Assembly (NCBI GenBank): GCA_050013615.1
Contig: JBEKEX010000146.1
Location: forward strand, 1-12,362
Reading direction: 5' to 3'
Origin: JBEKEX01 sp050013615
GTDB lineage: Bacteria; Chloroflexota; Anaerolineae; Anaerolineales; Anaerolineaceae
Length of the DNA stretch: 12,362 bases
The position numbers and the translations under genes are program-made. Numbering within the stretch: position 1 is the stretch's first letter; the number at the start of each line of letters is the position of its first letter. Positions 1-6,877 of the stretch are shown one piece after another. A model generated the notes under the pieces. It saw only the letters and a program-made list of their open reading frames with translations. It was not told where the DNA came from and searched no databases.

Positions 1-189
1 GATCGTATGTCTTCCCGGGCCAAAACTATCCAAGGCTTGTCCATCGCGAAAGAACACAGCCTGTTGGGCTTCACGCACGATCACCTGCGACCCAAGACGC
101 AAATCAGCGACGTCGGTCTCAGGAAAGCGATGAACGATTTCATCCATCATCTCGCTTGGATATTCGACTACATCAAAAATTCTAGCCAT
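1..189 (-). CDS. SPFH-domain protein, N-terminal part (runs off left edge)
   Basis: Only the first 63 codons are in the window, read leftward from an ATG at 187-189 with a GGAG ribosome-binding site just upstream (about 197-200). The visible protein starts MARIFDVVEYPSEMMDEIVH and ends in FGPGRHTI. This matches, from memory, the start of the bacterial SPFH-domain proteins often annotated as virion-core-like (YdjI type): a short N-terminal segment, a QVIVRE strand, an AVFFRDG turn and the GPGRHT motif. Family members are cytoplasmic or membrane-associated scaffolds that oligomerise, and some act with PspA-type envelope stress systems. The gene lies 57 nt downstream of the 186-residue gene on the same strand, so the two probably form one operon. 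Family assignment is fairly secure from the N-terminus; the exact function is not known and the rest of the protein cannot be seen. Confidence 0.75.
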   Translation of the reverse strand, partial: MARIFDVVEYPSEMMDEIVHRFPETDVADLRLGSQVIVREAQQAVFFRDGQALDSFGPGRHTI

Positions 190-232
190 AGAAATTCTCC
201 ATCAAGATAAATTTCGAAATATGAGGCGTGAC

Positions 233-258
233 CCTGCCCAAGCTAATTATTGGGCAGG
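233..258 (-). other. Intercistronic hairpin over a stop codon
   Basis: A perfect 9-bp inverted repeat, CCTGCCCAA at 233-241 and TTGGGCAGG at 250-258, with an 8-nt loop. It spans the last codons and stop of the 186-residue gene. No T-run follows on the minus strand, so it is not a standard intrinsic terminator. It could stabilise the upstream message or lower expression of the downstream SPFH gene; this role is inference. Confidence 0.55.
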
Positions 259-807
259 CGTAGTGCCCGAGCTCGTGTTCCCATTCGCACCGCCCATGTT
301 CTTGATGACCTCGACCCGCCCGTTGAAGGCATCGACGCTCTGCTGGCTGACGGCAATCATATTGCGAAGCGCCGCAGGAAAGCCATCCGTGCCGACCGAA
401 GCTTCGACGTTATCGATTGCATGACTGACCGAATCGACCGAGTTAAGCAGTGCTAGGTCATATTGATAGATCTGTGTCAATTCGCTTTCGTTGACTTTGA
501 TAGCATCGAACAAGCCCGCATAACCATAGGAAGCAGTTTTCACCCGATCGATGAATTGGCGGAGTTTGATCGCCGCATTCTCGACGTCATCGACATATTC
601 GATTGCGCCTTGGTTCACGAGGTCGCGTTGTATACTAGAAAGCCTTTGCCATTGTGCTTCAAAATCGTGCGCAACCGTTTCGCGCAACAATTTATCAGCT
701 GCACGTCTGTTTTGCCGTTCCACATAACCGCTAAAACCGGGTACTTTGCTAGCTAGTTTCTTGAAAATATCCTGACTATTCGTTACGCGTTCAAATAAAT
801 CGCTCAT
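247..807 (-). CDS. Conserved-looking helical protein of unknown function
   Basis: A 186-residue protein I do not recognise. It starts at the ATG at 805-807, behind a strong GAGGAGG at 812-818. There is no signal peptide, no membrane segment and no cysteine. The composition suggests long amphipathic helices: charged and Gln-rich stretches from about residue 20 to 90 (including RQNRRAADKLLRETVAHDFE) and a second set from about 95 to 170. It ends in a Gly/Asn/Ser/Thr-rich tail (GGANGNTSSGTTPAQ) that looks disordered. It is the first gene of a leftward operon with an SPFH-domain protein, with its own promoter in the divergent region. A structural partner of the SPFH protein is a reasonable guess from position alone. 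A PspA-like or coiled-coil role is possible, but no family motif is visible. Confidence 0.8.
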   Translation of the reverse strand: MSDLFERVTNSQDIFKKLASKVPGFSGYVERQNRRAADKLLRETVAHDFEAQWQRLSSIQRDLVNQGAIEYVDDVENAAIKLRQFIDRVKTASYGYAGLFDAIKVNESELTQIYQYDLALLNSVDSVSHAIDNVEASVGTDGFPAALRNMIAVSQQSVDAFNGRVEVIKNMGGANGNTSSGTTPAQ

Positions 808-868
808 TCTGCCTCCTCAAGCTCATCTTCACGCAGTGAATTACAGGAAAAAAAGACTGCACTGATTG

Positions 869-897
869 ATTATATCGTTATTTATAGACAAGAACAA
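869..897 (-). promoter_or_regulatory. Promoter of the 186-residue gene / SPFH operon
   Basis: Read on the minus strand: TTGTTC (897-892), a spacer of 17 nt, then a perfect TATAAT (874-869). Transcription would start near 862, giving a leader of about 55 nt that contains the GAGGAGG site. The -35 hexamer matches consensus only in its TTG. Confidence 0.55.
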
Positions 898-1029
898 TAT
901 ATTCGCAGCGTTTCTTTCCTCAATTAGGATATACGCTCTATTTGATTTAAGGTTTCTAAAATAGATTAACGTTCTGGGTTCAAAATAGAAAAGTGTGACT
1001 GGCTTTTAGACAGAACCTTTTGAGTCAAT

Positions 1030-1047
1030 TTGATATATAATTATCAA
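1030..1047. promoter_or_regulatory. Operator-like palindrome upstream of cpaB
   Basis: TTGATA (1030-1035) and TATCAA (1042-1047) are perfect inverted repeats around a TATAAT core (1036-1041). The core could be a -10 element, but no good -35 lies 16-18 nt upstream. A repressor or activator site for the pilus operon is possible. The surrounding DNA is AT-rich, so chance is also possible. Confidence 0.35.
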
Positions 1048-1121
1048 AAGGGAGAACAGTTGGCGCATTCTTTGCACCTTATAGTTCCGTAAGGTTTTAA
1101 TTAAAAGATAATTATTTGCCG

Positions 1122-1127
1122 TATAAT
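1122..1127 (+). promoter_or_regulatory. Possible -10 box of the pilus operon
   Basis: A perfect TATAAT 45 nt upstream of the cpaB start, giving a short leader that contains AGGAGGAG. No convincing -35 hexamer sits at the usual distance, so this is a weak candidate that may need an activator. Confidence 0.3.
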
Positions 1128-1171
1128 TAAACGAATCTACATGTAATGGTTTACACAATAAGGAGGAGATC

Positions 1172-2278
1172 ATGGCTTCTGCGGGAAGACGACGTGGTAC
1201 GATCATAATTCTCATCGCTGTCATCTTGATATTGATTGTTGGAGCTGTTTATATTTACTTGAACGTTTTCAATAAAGCACAGCCAATTGCACAACCCTTA
1301 ACGGCGCCTACTCAGGTGACCACCATGGTTAACATCGTCATTACAACCCAAGCCATCCAACGTGGGACAGTCTTGACCGAAAGTGTCTTGACCACCATTC
1401 CCTATCCTCAGACTGACCTGGTGGCCGGCACTTTTGTCACTGACATGAGCCAGATTGTTGGAAAACGGGCGCGTTATGATCTCGATGCCCGTATCCCTTT
1501 GACCCCCAGCATGGTGGTTGATCAACCTCAGGGCTCGACCGCCTCGTTCCAAATCCCATCCGGAATGACAGCATTTACTATCCCTATACAACGGTTAACC
1601 GATGTGGCTTACGCTCCCCAGACTGGTGACCATGTCATGGTAATTGGATGCCTGTTGCTGACAGATTTGGATGTAAATTTTCAAACTCGTCTCCCCAATC
1701 TCACCGCCAGCGTCCTTTCACCTGGCACTGGTGCCGGAACATCGGTCACAGCCACGATCTCTACGACCGGGACGGATTCTGCACAAGGGCGCACGGAAGT
1801 AGATCAAAACTTAAATCTGCCTGTCTACGTGGTAGGATCAGAAAGCAGCCCGCGGCCGCGGGTGGTTTGCCAGACTGTGATCCAAGACGCAACGGTTCTA
1901 CAAATTGGCGATTTTCCGTCAAACGAAACGCTTCCTGCAGCAGGCACATCTGCTACTGAGGCTACACCCACTCCCACTGCAGAAGCCGCTACTGCCACTT
2001 CCACCGGTGTTAGCACTGGACCTCAGGTAATGACACTCATCGTGAATCCTCAAGATGCGGTCATGCTCAATTATTTGGTCACAGTGAACGCACAGCTTAC
2101 TTTAGCCCTGCGCGGCGCTGGCGACCTGCAAACAATCACTACACAGTCCGTTTCGCTTCAATTCGTGATGGATCAAAAGAATATCCAACTGCCAGCAAAG
2201 CTCCCGTACGGAATCGAGCCAAGGATCGATTCATTGAAATATCAATGCAATGATATTGCTAACTGCGGAGATAAATAA
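1172..2278 (+). CDS. cpaB: Flp/Tad pilus assembly protein CpaB (RcpC), SAF domain
   Basis: A 368-residue membrane-anchored protein. An N-terminal Arg-rich patch (RRRG) precedes one strongly hydrophobic segment at about residues 10-31, which leaves the rest outside the membrane. A SAF-type domain follows at about residues 55-130, seen in VNIVITTQAIQRGTVLTESV and the later GKRARYDLDARIPL. This is the hallmark of CpaB/RcpC. From about 257 to 285 there is a Thr/Pro/Ala-rich linker (TPTPTAEAATATS), then a second beta-rich part. It is longer than many CpaB proteins, which are often nearer 250-300 residues. Four cysteines (160, 233, 359, 365) all lie on the outer side and could form disulfides. The ATG is chosen because AGGAGGAG ends 3 nt upstream. 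It is the first gene of the pilus operon. CpaB is thought to act with the outer part of the Tad machine; with no secretin expected here its partner is unclear. Confidence 0.88.
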   Translation: MASAGRRRGTIIILIAVILILIVGAVYIYLNVFNKAQPIAQPLTAPTQVTTMVNIVITTQAIQRGTVLTESVLTTIPYPQTDLVAGTFVTDMSQIVGKRARYDLDARIPLTPSMVVDQPQGSTASFQIPSGMTAFTIPIQRLTDVAYAPQTGDHVMVIGCLLLTDLDVNFQTRLPNLTASVLSPGTGAGTSVTATISTTGTDSAQGRTEVDQNLNLPVYVVGSESSPRPRVVCQTVIQDATVLQIGDFPSNETLPAAGTSATEATPTPTAEAATATSTGVSTGPQVMTLIVNPQDAVMLNYLVTVNAQLTLALRGAGDLQTITTQSVSLQFVMDQKNIQLPAKLPYGIEPRIDSLKYQCNDIANCGDK

Positions 2279-2336
2279 TCACAACGAACTGTTTAGAGGT
2301 AGCAGGAACATCATTAAATAAGTTGTCGGAGAGAAC

Positions 2337-3578
2337 ATGCCAGCACCTGATAAAATTCGGGTTTTGATCGTTGACGATATTGCTGAAACCCGCGAAAACT
2401 TAAAACGCATGCTTCAGTTCGATCAGAACATTGAAGTTGTTGCAGCTGCTCGTACAGGAAGAGAAGCCATCGAGCTGACGCAACAATTCAAACCCGAAGT
2501 TGTCTTGATGGACATCAACATGCCTGACATGGATGGTATTTCAGCTACGGAAGCCATCCGCAAAAAGACACCTACAACTCAGGTCGTTATTCTCTCAGTA
2601 CAAAGCGATTCGAATTATATGCGCCGTGCCATGCTTGCCGGGGCGCGGGACTTTCTAGCCAAGCCGCCGATGATTGACGAATTGATTGCCGCCATTCGGC
2701 GAGCTGGCACCATGGCGCAAGAGGAAAGGGCGAAGGTTCCACAAGCTTTTTCTTCCTCGGGGCAAAGTGGATCGTCATCATCAGCTGGCCAGTTTGTCGA
2801 ATCTGGTAAAACCATCATGATCTACAGCCCCAAAGGTGGTGTTGGTACAACAACGATCGCAACCAATCTGGCTATCGTCTTTAATTCAGAAACTAAAAGG
2901 TGTGTACTGGTCGATGGAAACTTGCAGTTCGGCGATGTTGCAGTTTTCTTGAATGAGCAAGGCAAGAATACCGTATTGGATTTAACCCCACGCGTCGACG
3001 AATTGGATCCAGAAGTTGTTCAAGACGTGATGGTAATCCATGCAGATTCAAACTTGAACGTTCTTGCCGCCCCACCCTCACCTGAGCTTGCTGACTCCAT
3101 TAGTGGCGAGCAATTCAGTAAACTTCTGACTTATCTCAAACGGTTATATGCGTATACGGTGATCGATACAGCCTCTTACCTGACTGATTCAGTTCAAGCT
3201 TCGATGGAGATCGCAGATCTGATCGTCCTGATCACCACGCAGGAAATTCCATCGATCAAGAACGCCAACCTCTTCCTGACCCTGGCCGACAAAGTCGGGA
3301 TTCGTCGCGACCACATCTTGTTCATCATGAACAAGTACGATAAAAGGATCGCCATCGCACCGGAGAAGATTGGAGAAAGCCTACGACAACCCATCCTGCT
3401 CTCCATACCATTGGACGAGCGGATAGTCTCCAGTTCAGTCAATCGCGGCATGCCGTTCGTTATCGACAATAAGGCCGCTCCGATTACTCGAAGTATTCAA
3501 GCACTTGCCAGTTTGATCAACGAACACTTAGCGAAACTGGAAAGTGCAGCCGAGGAAAGCAAGAAAACAACGAAGTAA
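2337..3578 (+). CDS. cpaE: Tad pilus localisation ATPase CpaE/TadZ with N-terminal receiver domain
   Basis: A 413-residue two-domain protein. Residues 7-125 form a response-regulator receiver domain with all key residues: acidic pair D13/D14, phosphoacceptor D59 (in LMDINMPDMDG), S87 and K109. A Ser/Gly-rich linker (about 130-157) leads to a MinD/ParA-like ATPase. Its deviant Walker A is SPKGGVGTTT (K166 in the GG.G.TT motif), followed by VLVDGNLQFGDV and a Walker B-like VIDTAS. CpaE/TadZ proteins place the pilus machine in the cell; many have a degenerate receiver-like domain, but here it looks able to accept phosphate. Start ATG follows GGAGAG. It lies 58 nt after cpaB and 22 nt before cpaF. 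No histidine kinase is in the window. Confidence 0.9.
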   Translation: MPAPDKIRVLIVDDIAETRENLKRMLQFDQNIEVVAAARTGREAIELTQQFKPEVVLMDINMPDMDGISATEAIRKKTPTTQVVILSVQSDSNYMRRAMLAGARDFLAKPPMIDELIAAIRRAGTMAQEERAKVPQAFSSSGQSGSSSSAGQFVESGKTIMIYSPKGGVGTTTIATNLAIVFNSETKRCVLVDGNLQFGDVAVFLNEQGKNTVLDLTPRVDELDPEVVQDVMVIHADSNLNVLAAPPSPELADSISGEQFSKLLTYLKRLYAYTVIDTASYLTDSVQASMEIADLIVLITTQEIPSIKNANLFLTLADKVGIRRDHILFIMNKYDKRIAIAPEKIGESLRQPILLSIPLDERIVSSSVNRGMPFVIDNKAAPITRSIQALASLINEHLAKLESAAEESKKTTK

Positions 3579-3600
3579 GTAAAGTGGAAGGAAACGTTTA

Positions 3601-5010
3601 ATGTCAATCTTGAAGAGAATCCAACCCGGTGATGGTTCACCGCAAAACACCCAACCCGGGCAGGGAGATGCAGCGAAAGGCACATCAAGCCTGCAAGCAC
3701 GTAGGGTTGCTGCCCCACCTGTCTCTTCAGCGCAGGATACCTATCAGGATCTAAAGAACCGCGTCCAGACGAAGCTGCTCGCCGGTTTGGATCCTTCGAT
3801 GGATGTTACCAAGACCTCTGAGGTACGACGAACCATTCAGGAACTTTTCGAACAGATCCTGAACGAAGAAAATATCGTTTTGTCCAGGCCTGAACGGGCG
3901 CGGTTGTTCGAGCAGATCGCAGCCGAGATCTTGGGCTTTGGTCCCTTACAGCCGCTGTTGGAGGAAGACTCCATTACCGAAATCATGGTCAATGGAGCAA
4001 AGAATATCTACGTCGAGCGGCGTGGGAAACTTCAACGCGTCCCACTTACTTTCGAAAGCAATGAACATGTGATGCGCATCATCGAACGCATCGTTGCTCC
4101 CTTGGGCAGGCGTATCGATGAGTCCAGCCCTTATGTTGATGCACGTTTGCCAGACGGTTCACGCGTCAACGCTGTAATTCCGCCCATTTCTCTGGTAGGC
4201 CCCGTTCTCACCATCCGTAAATTCTCCAGAATCCCGATCACTGTAGAGCAACTGATCCAGTTTGGCTCTATCACTCCGGAAGCAATCCAATTCCTTCAAG
4301 CCTGTGTGGAAGCACGTCTAAACATCGTCATCTCGGGTGGTACCGGATCTGGCAAAACGACCCTGCTGAACGTCCTTTCCGGGTTCATCCCATCGGACGA
4401 ACGTATCGTCACTATCGAAAATGCCGCTGAGTTGCAGCTTCGGCAGGAACATGTGGTAACGCTGGAGTCACGCCCTTCCAATATCGAAGGGCGCGGTGAG
4501 ATTACCATCCGTCAATTAGTGGTCAATGCCCTCCGTATGCGCCCTGACCGCATCATCGTCGGTGAAATCCGCGATGAAGCTGCAATCGATATGCTCCAGG
4601 CCATGAACACCGGCCATGATGGCTCAATGACCACGGCACACTCCAACAGCCCACGCGATACTCTTGCCCGTATGGAAACGATGGTCTTGATGGCAGGCAT
4701 GGACCTTCCCATGCGCGCCATTAGAGAGCAAATCGCTTCAGCCATCGACCTGATCATTCACCAGACACGTCTCCGTGATGGCACCCGTAAAGTGGTCAAC
4801 ATTACCGACGTTACGGGCATGGAAGGCGAAGTGATCACCATGACCGATATCTTCGTTTTTGAACAAGTCGGTTACGAAAACAACAAGGTGGTCGGCAGAT
4901 TACGGCCGACCGGCTTGAGACCGAAATTCATGGAAAAGATCGAGGCGGCAGGTATACACTTGCCTCCATCCATTTTCTCACCCGGTTCTGCTTCAGGTAA
5001 AAGGTACTAA
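3601..5010 (+). CDS. cpaF: Tad pilus secretion ATPase CpaF/TadA
   Basis: A 469-residue type II/IV secretion-type hexameric ATPase of the GspE/VirB11 superfamily. The first ~60 residues are polar and look disordered. An N-terminal all-helical domain follows, with the ILGFGPLQPLLEEDSITEIM signature typical of CpaF. The ATPase core has Walker A GGTGSGKTT (246-254, catalytic K252), Walker B IIVGEIRDE with glutamate E322, and the His box MTTAHSN with H347. It supplies energy for pilin assembly, and in some Tad systems for retraction, at the cytoplasmic face, contacting TadB and TadC. Start ATG has a GGAAGG site upstream. All catalytic residues are present, so the motor looks functional even though the neighbouring tadB is damaged. 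Confidence 0.95.
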   Translation: MSILKRIQPGDGSPQNTQPGQGDAAKGTSSLQARRVAAPPVSSAQDTYQDLKNRVQTKLLAGLDPSMDVTKTSEVRRTIQELFEQILNEENIVLSRPERARLFEQIAAEILGFGPLQPLLEEDSITEIMVNGAKNIYVERRGKLQRVPLTFESNEHVMRIIERIVAPLGRRIDESSPYVDARLPDGSRVNAVIPPISLVGPVLTIRKFSRIPITVEQLIQFGSITPEAIQFLQACVEARLNIVISGGTGSGKTTLLNVLSGFIPSDERIVTIENAAELQLRQEHVVTLESRPSNIEGRGEITIRQLVVNALRMRPDRIIVGEIRDEAAIDMLQAMNTGHDGSMTTAHSNSPRDTLARMETMVLMAGMDLPMRAIREQIASAIDLIIHQTRLRDGTRKVVNITDVTGMEGEVITMTDIFVFEQVGYENNKVVGRLRPTGLRPKFMEKIEAAGIHLPPSIFSPGSASGKRY

Positions 5011-5053
5011 GTGGATTCTCGATCTTCGATTATTTCTGTAATAGGATAAAGGT

Positions 5054-5680
5054 ATGGACCTCACCCTTATTCTCTATCTCGGCGGCGGCTTAGCGATCGT
5101 TCTTCTGATCGTGGGAATAGTGGTCACGATCACCAGTGAGAGATCATTCGTAGAAGAGCGTATCGGAAGATATGCAGAAAAGCCACAGAACCAATCGCGG
5201 GAAAAGAAAACCGCCGCAACACCTTTGACCGATTGGCTGAACCGCCGTGTAGAACGTTCATCTATTGGTGAGCAGCTCTCAAAAAACCTGGCCCGGGCAG
5301 ATCTGAAATTAAAACCCGGCGAATATGTCGCCTTAATGGTGATCTGCGCTTTTATCGTAGGCTTGCTCATCTGGTTTATCGGACACCAAAATATTGCTCT
5401 GGGTCTTGTCGGGGCAATTGGCGGATTTTTTATCCCAACTTTCTATATCAAGCAGCAGCAGGGCAAACGGTTGATCAAATTCAATGAGCAGCTCCCCGAT
5501 ATGCTCAACTTGATGGTCAATGGTTTGCGAGCCGGTTACTCGACCATGCAAGCTATGGAATCCATTAGTAAAGAGCTGCCACCTCCGCTTTGTGATGAAT
5601 TCCGTCGGGTGGTTTCCTGGATACGATTTCCTTCACCATCCGTGAACGCGTCAGAATCAAAGGCGAGATCAGGACACTGA
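5054..5680 (+). CDS. TadB N-terminal fragment (208 residues)
   Basis: The upstream open part of the broken tadB. Residues 1-187 are genuine TadB. The last 21 (from SWIRFPSPSVN to the end) are out-of-frame and resemble nothing in the family. Start ATG follows AGGATAAAGG. If translated, it would give a membrane protein with three hydrophobic segments and half a T2SSF domain. Confidence 0.6.
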   Translation: MDLTLILYLGGGLAIVLLIVGIVVTITSERSFVEERIGRYAEKPQNQSREKKTAATPLTDWLNRRVERSSIGEQLSKNLARADLKLKPGEYVALMVICAFIVGLLIWFIGHQNIALGLVGAIGGFFIPTFYIKQQQGKRLIKFNEQLPDMLNLMVNGLRAGYSTMQAMESISKELPPPLCDEFRRVVSWIRFPSPSVNASESKARSGH

Positions 5681-5691
5681 CCTCTCAGCAG

Positions 5692-5895
5692 ATGTATTCT
5701 GGCCGTTTTCTGTCATTATTGCCCATCATCGTGGTCGGAATTCTATACCTGCTGAACCCAACCTACATGAGTGAATTTTTCTCGCAAGATAGTAATGGCA
5801 GTTTTCCGTGTGGATACCTGGCATTGGGTGTTGCGGGGCTTTTGATCATCTTGGGTTATGTCGTTATGAACAAATTGGGACAGATCGAGGTTTAG
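5692..5895 (+). CDS. TadB C-terminal fragment (67 residues)
   Basis: The downstream part of the broken tadB. The ATG at 5692 has no ribosome-binding site, and family-like sequence in the same frame begins earlier, at 5617, so this ATG is internal to the original gene. It encodes the last two membrane segments (FLSLLPIIVVGILYLLNP and the segment before NKLGQIEV). Confidence 0.45.
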   Translation: MYSGRFLSLLPIIVVGILYLLNPTYMSEFFSQDSNGSFPCGYLALGVAGLLIILGYVVMNKLGQIEV

Positions 5896-5908
5896 TCAGG
5901 AGGTTTGT

Positions 5909-6859
5909 ATGATTGCGGTCATTATTGCTGTAGCGATCATTATTGGCACTGCGGCCGTCCTCGTAGCTATTGGTCTGCGTAACCCACAAACATCCGATGA
6001 AAAGCTCATCCAACAACGTTTGGAGGAATTCAGCCAACGCGGTGAGGTGGTGGACCTTGAAGATATCGAGCTTTCCCAGCCCTTTACGCAGCGTATCATC
6101 TACCCCGTCGCACGCACTTTAGGACAATTGGCGATCCGCTTTACGCCGCAAAACGCACTACAATCTACGGCAAAGAAATTGGAGTTGGCTGGAAGCCCAG
6201 TTCAGCTTGATCCCACCATGTTCCTGGCGTTGCAATTCATTGCAGCCGTTTTATTTGGCGGTCTGATTACGCTGCTGTTCTCCACCCTGCATACCGGTTT
6301 CTCCCTCGTTCTGAGATTGCTATTGATAGCGGTAACAACGTTCGTGGGTTTTTTCTTCCCACAAGTATGGATCTCAAGCGTCATCACGCAACGTCAGAGG
6401 TCCGTTCGCAGGGCCATGCCAGATGCACTCGACCTGCTTACGATTTGCGTGGAAGCCGGGCTTGGCTTCGACGCCGCCATGGCCAAAGTAAGTGAAAAAT
6501 GGGTAAATGAACTTTCGCTGGCTTTCGCCCGTGTGCTTCAGGAAATCAACCTGGGCAAATTGCGCCGGGATGCCCTGCGCGATATGGCAGAACGGATTGG
6601 GATTAGTGAGATGACCAGCTTTGTCGCAGCGGTGATCCAAAGCGAAATGCTGGGCGTCAGCATGGCAAAAGTATTGAGGATCCAATCGGATCAAATGCGT
6701 GTTAAGCGCCGTCAACGTGCAGAGGAAGAAGCACATAAAGCACCGATTAAAATGCTTATACCAATGGCGTTATTGATCTTTCCTTCTCTGATGATCGTAT
6801 TATTAACGCCGGCAGCCTTGAAGCTGTTCCATTCTTCATTGGGCGGCATGTTCAAATAA
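5909..6859 (+). CDS. tadC: Tad pilus platform protein TadC
   Basis: A 316-residue inner-membrane protein with a T2SSF domain, the second platform subunit next to TadB. There is an N-terminal membrane segment (about 2-23), two close segments in the middle (about 104-126 and 131-155), then the cytoplasmic domain with MPDALDLLTICVEAGLGFDA, EINLGKLRRDALRDMAER and the EMLGVSMAKVLR motif, and a C-terminal membrane segment (about 282-302). The LPDxLDLL...EAGxxxxxA pattern marks the TadC branch. Start ATG has AGGAGG 7 nt upstream and lies 13 nt after the tadB stop. The frame is intact, so it is instructive to compare with tadB: the family core deleted there is present here. TadC normally works as a partner of TadB under the CpaF motor. 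Confidence 0.92.
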   Translation: MIAVIIAVAIIIGTAAVLVAIGLRNPQTSDEKLIQQRLEEFSQRGEVVDLEDIELSQPFTQRIIYPVARTLGQLAIRFTPQNALQSTAKKLELAGSPVQLDPTMFLALQFIAAVLFGGLITLLFSTLHTGFSLVLRLLLIAVTTFVGFFFPQVWISSVITQRQRSVRRAMPDALDLLTICVEAGLGFDAAMAKVSEKWVNELSLAFARVLQEINLGKLRRDALRDMAERIGISEMTSFVAAVIQSEMLGVSMAKVLRIQSDQMRVKRRQRAEEEAHKAPIKMLIPMALLIFPSLMIVLLTPAALKLFHSSLGGMFK

Positions 6860-6877
6860 CAAACCAGAGAATACCAT

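Larger units (their letters stand above)
808..1171. promoter_or_regulatory. AT-rich divergent intergenic region
   Basis: A gene-free stretch of 364 nt between the leftward helical-protein gene and rightward cpaB. It is clearly more AT-rich than its flanks, with many stop codons in all frames. It holds a sigma70-like promoter facing left (869-897), a palindrome (1030-1047) and a second isolated TATAAT (1122-1127) facing right. No Flp-type pilin gene is hidden here: I find no open frame with a short hydrophobic pilin segment. Confidence 0.7.
5054..5895 (+). pseudogene. tadB: tadB, broken by an internal deletion with frame change
   Basis: Two open frames together make a TadB inner-membrane platform protein that is not continuous. 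Frame 1 (from 5054) gives the TadB N-terminus, with membrane segments at about residues 4-26, 92-109 and 112-131, then LPDMLNLMVNGLRAGYS and ELPPPLCDEFRRVV, as in the T2SSF domain. After V187 (codon ending 5614) the frame turns to nonsense and stops at 5678-5680. From 5617, in another frame, TadB sequence resumes as LDTISFTIRERVRIKGEIRT and continues through two membrane segments to KLGQIEV. From my memory of TadB proteins, about 45 residues (roughly EIxLG...GGNLAE) are absent between the two parts. That fits a deletion of about 133 nt. It removes the cytoplasmic core of the domain, so function is probably lost. A real mutation and an assembly error look the same here. Confidence 0.85.

Noticed and set aside
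1006..1224. Minus-strand open frame of 72 codons in the cpaB upstream region
   Set aside because: It overlaps the start of cpaB and its ribosome-binding site, has no family-like sequence and no ribosome-binding site of its own.
5600..5700. Programmed ribosomal frameshift in tadB
   Set aside because: A slip of one base would join the frames, but about 45 family residues would still be missing, and no convincing slippery heptamer is seen. A deletion explains the data better.
6374..6736. Minus-strand 120-codon open frame inside tadC
   Set aside because: Antisense to the conserved TadC domain, no start signal and no family resemblance.
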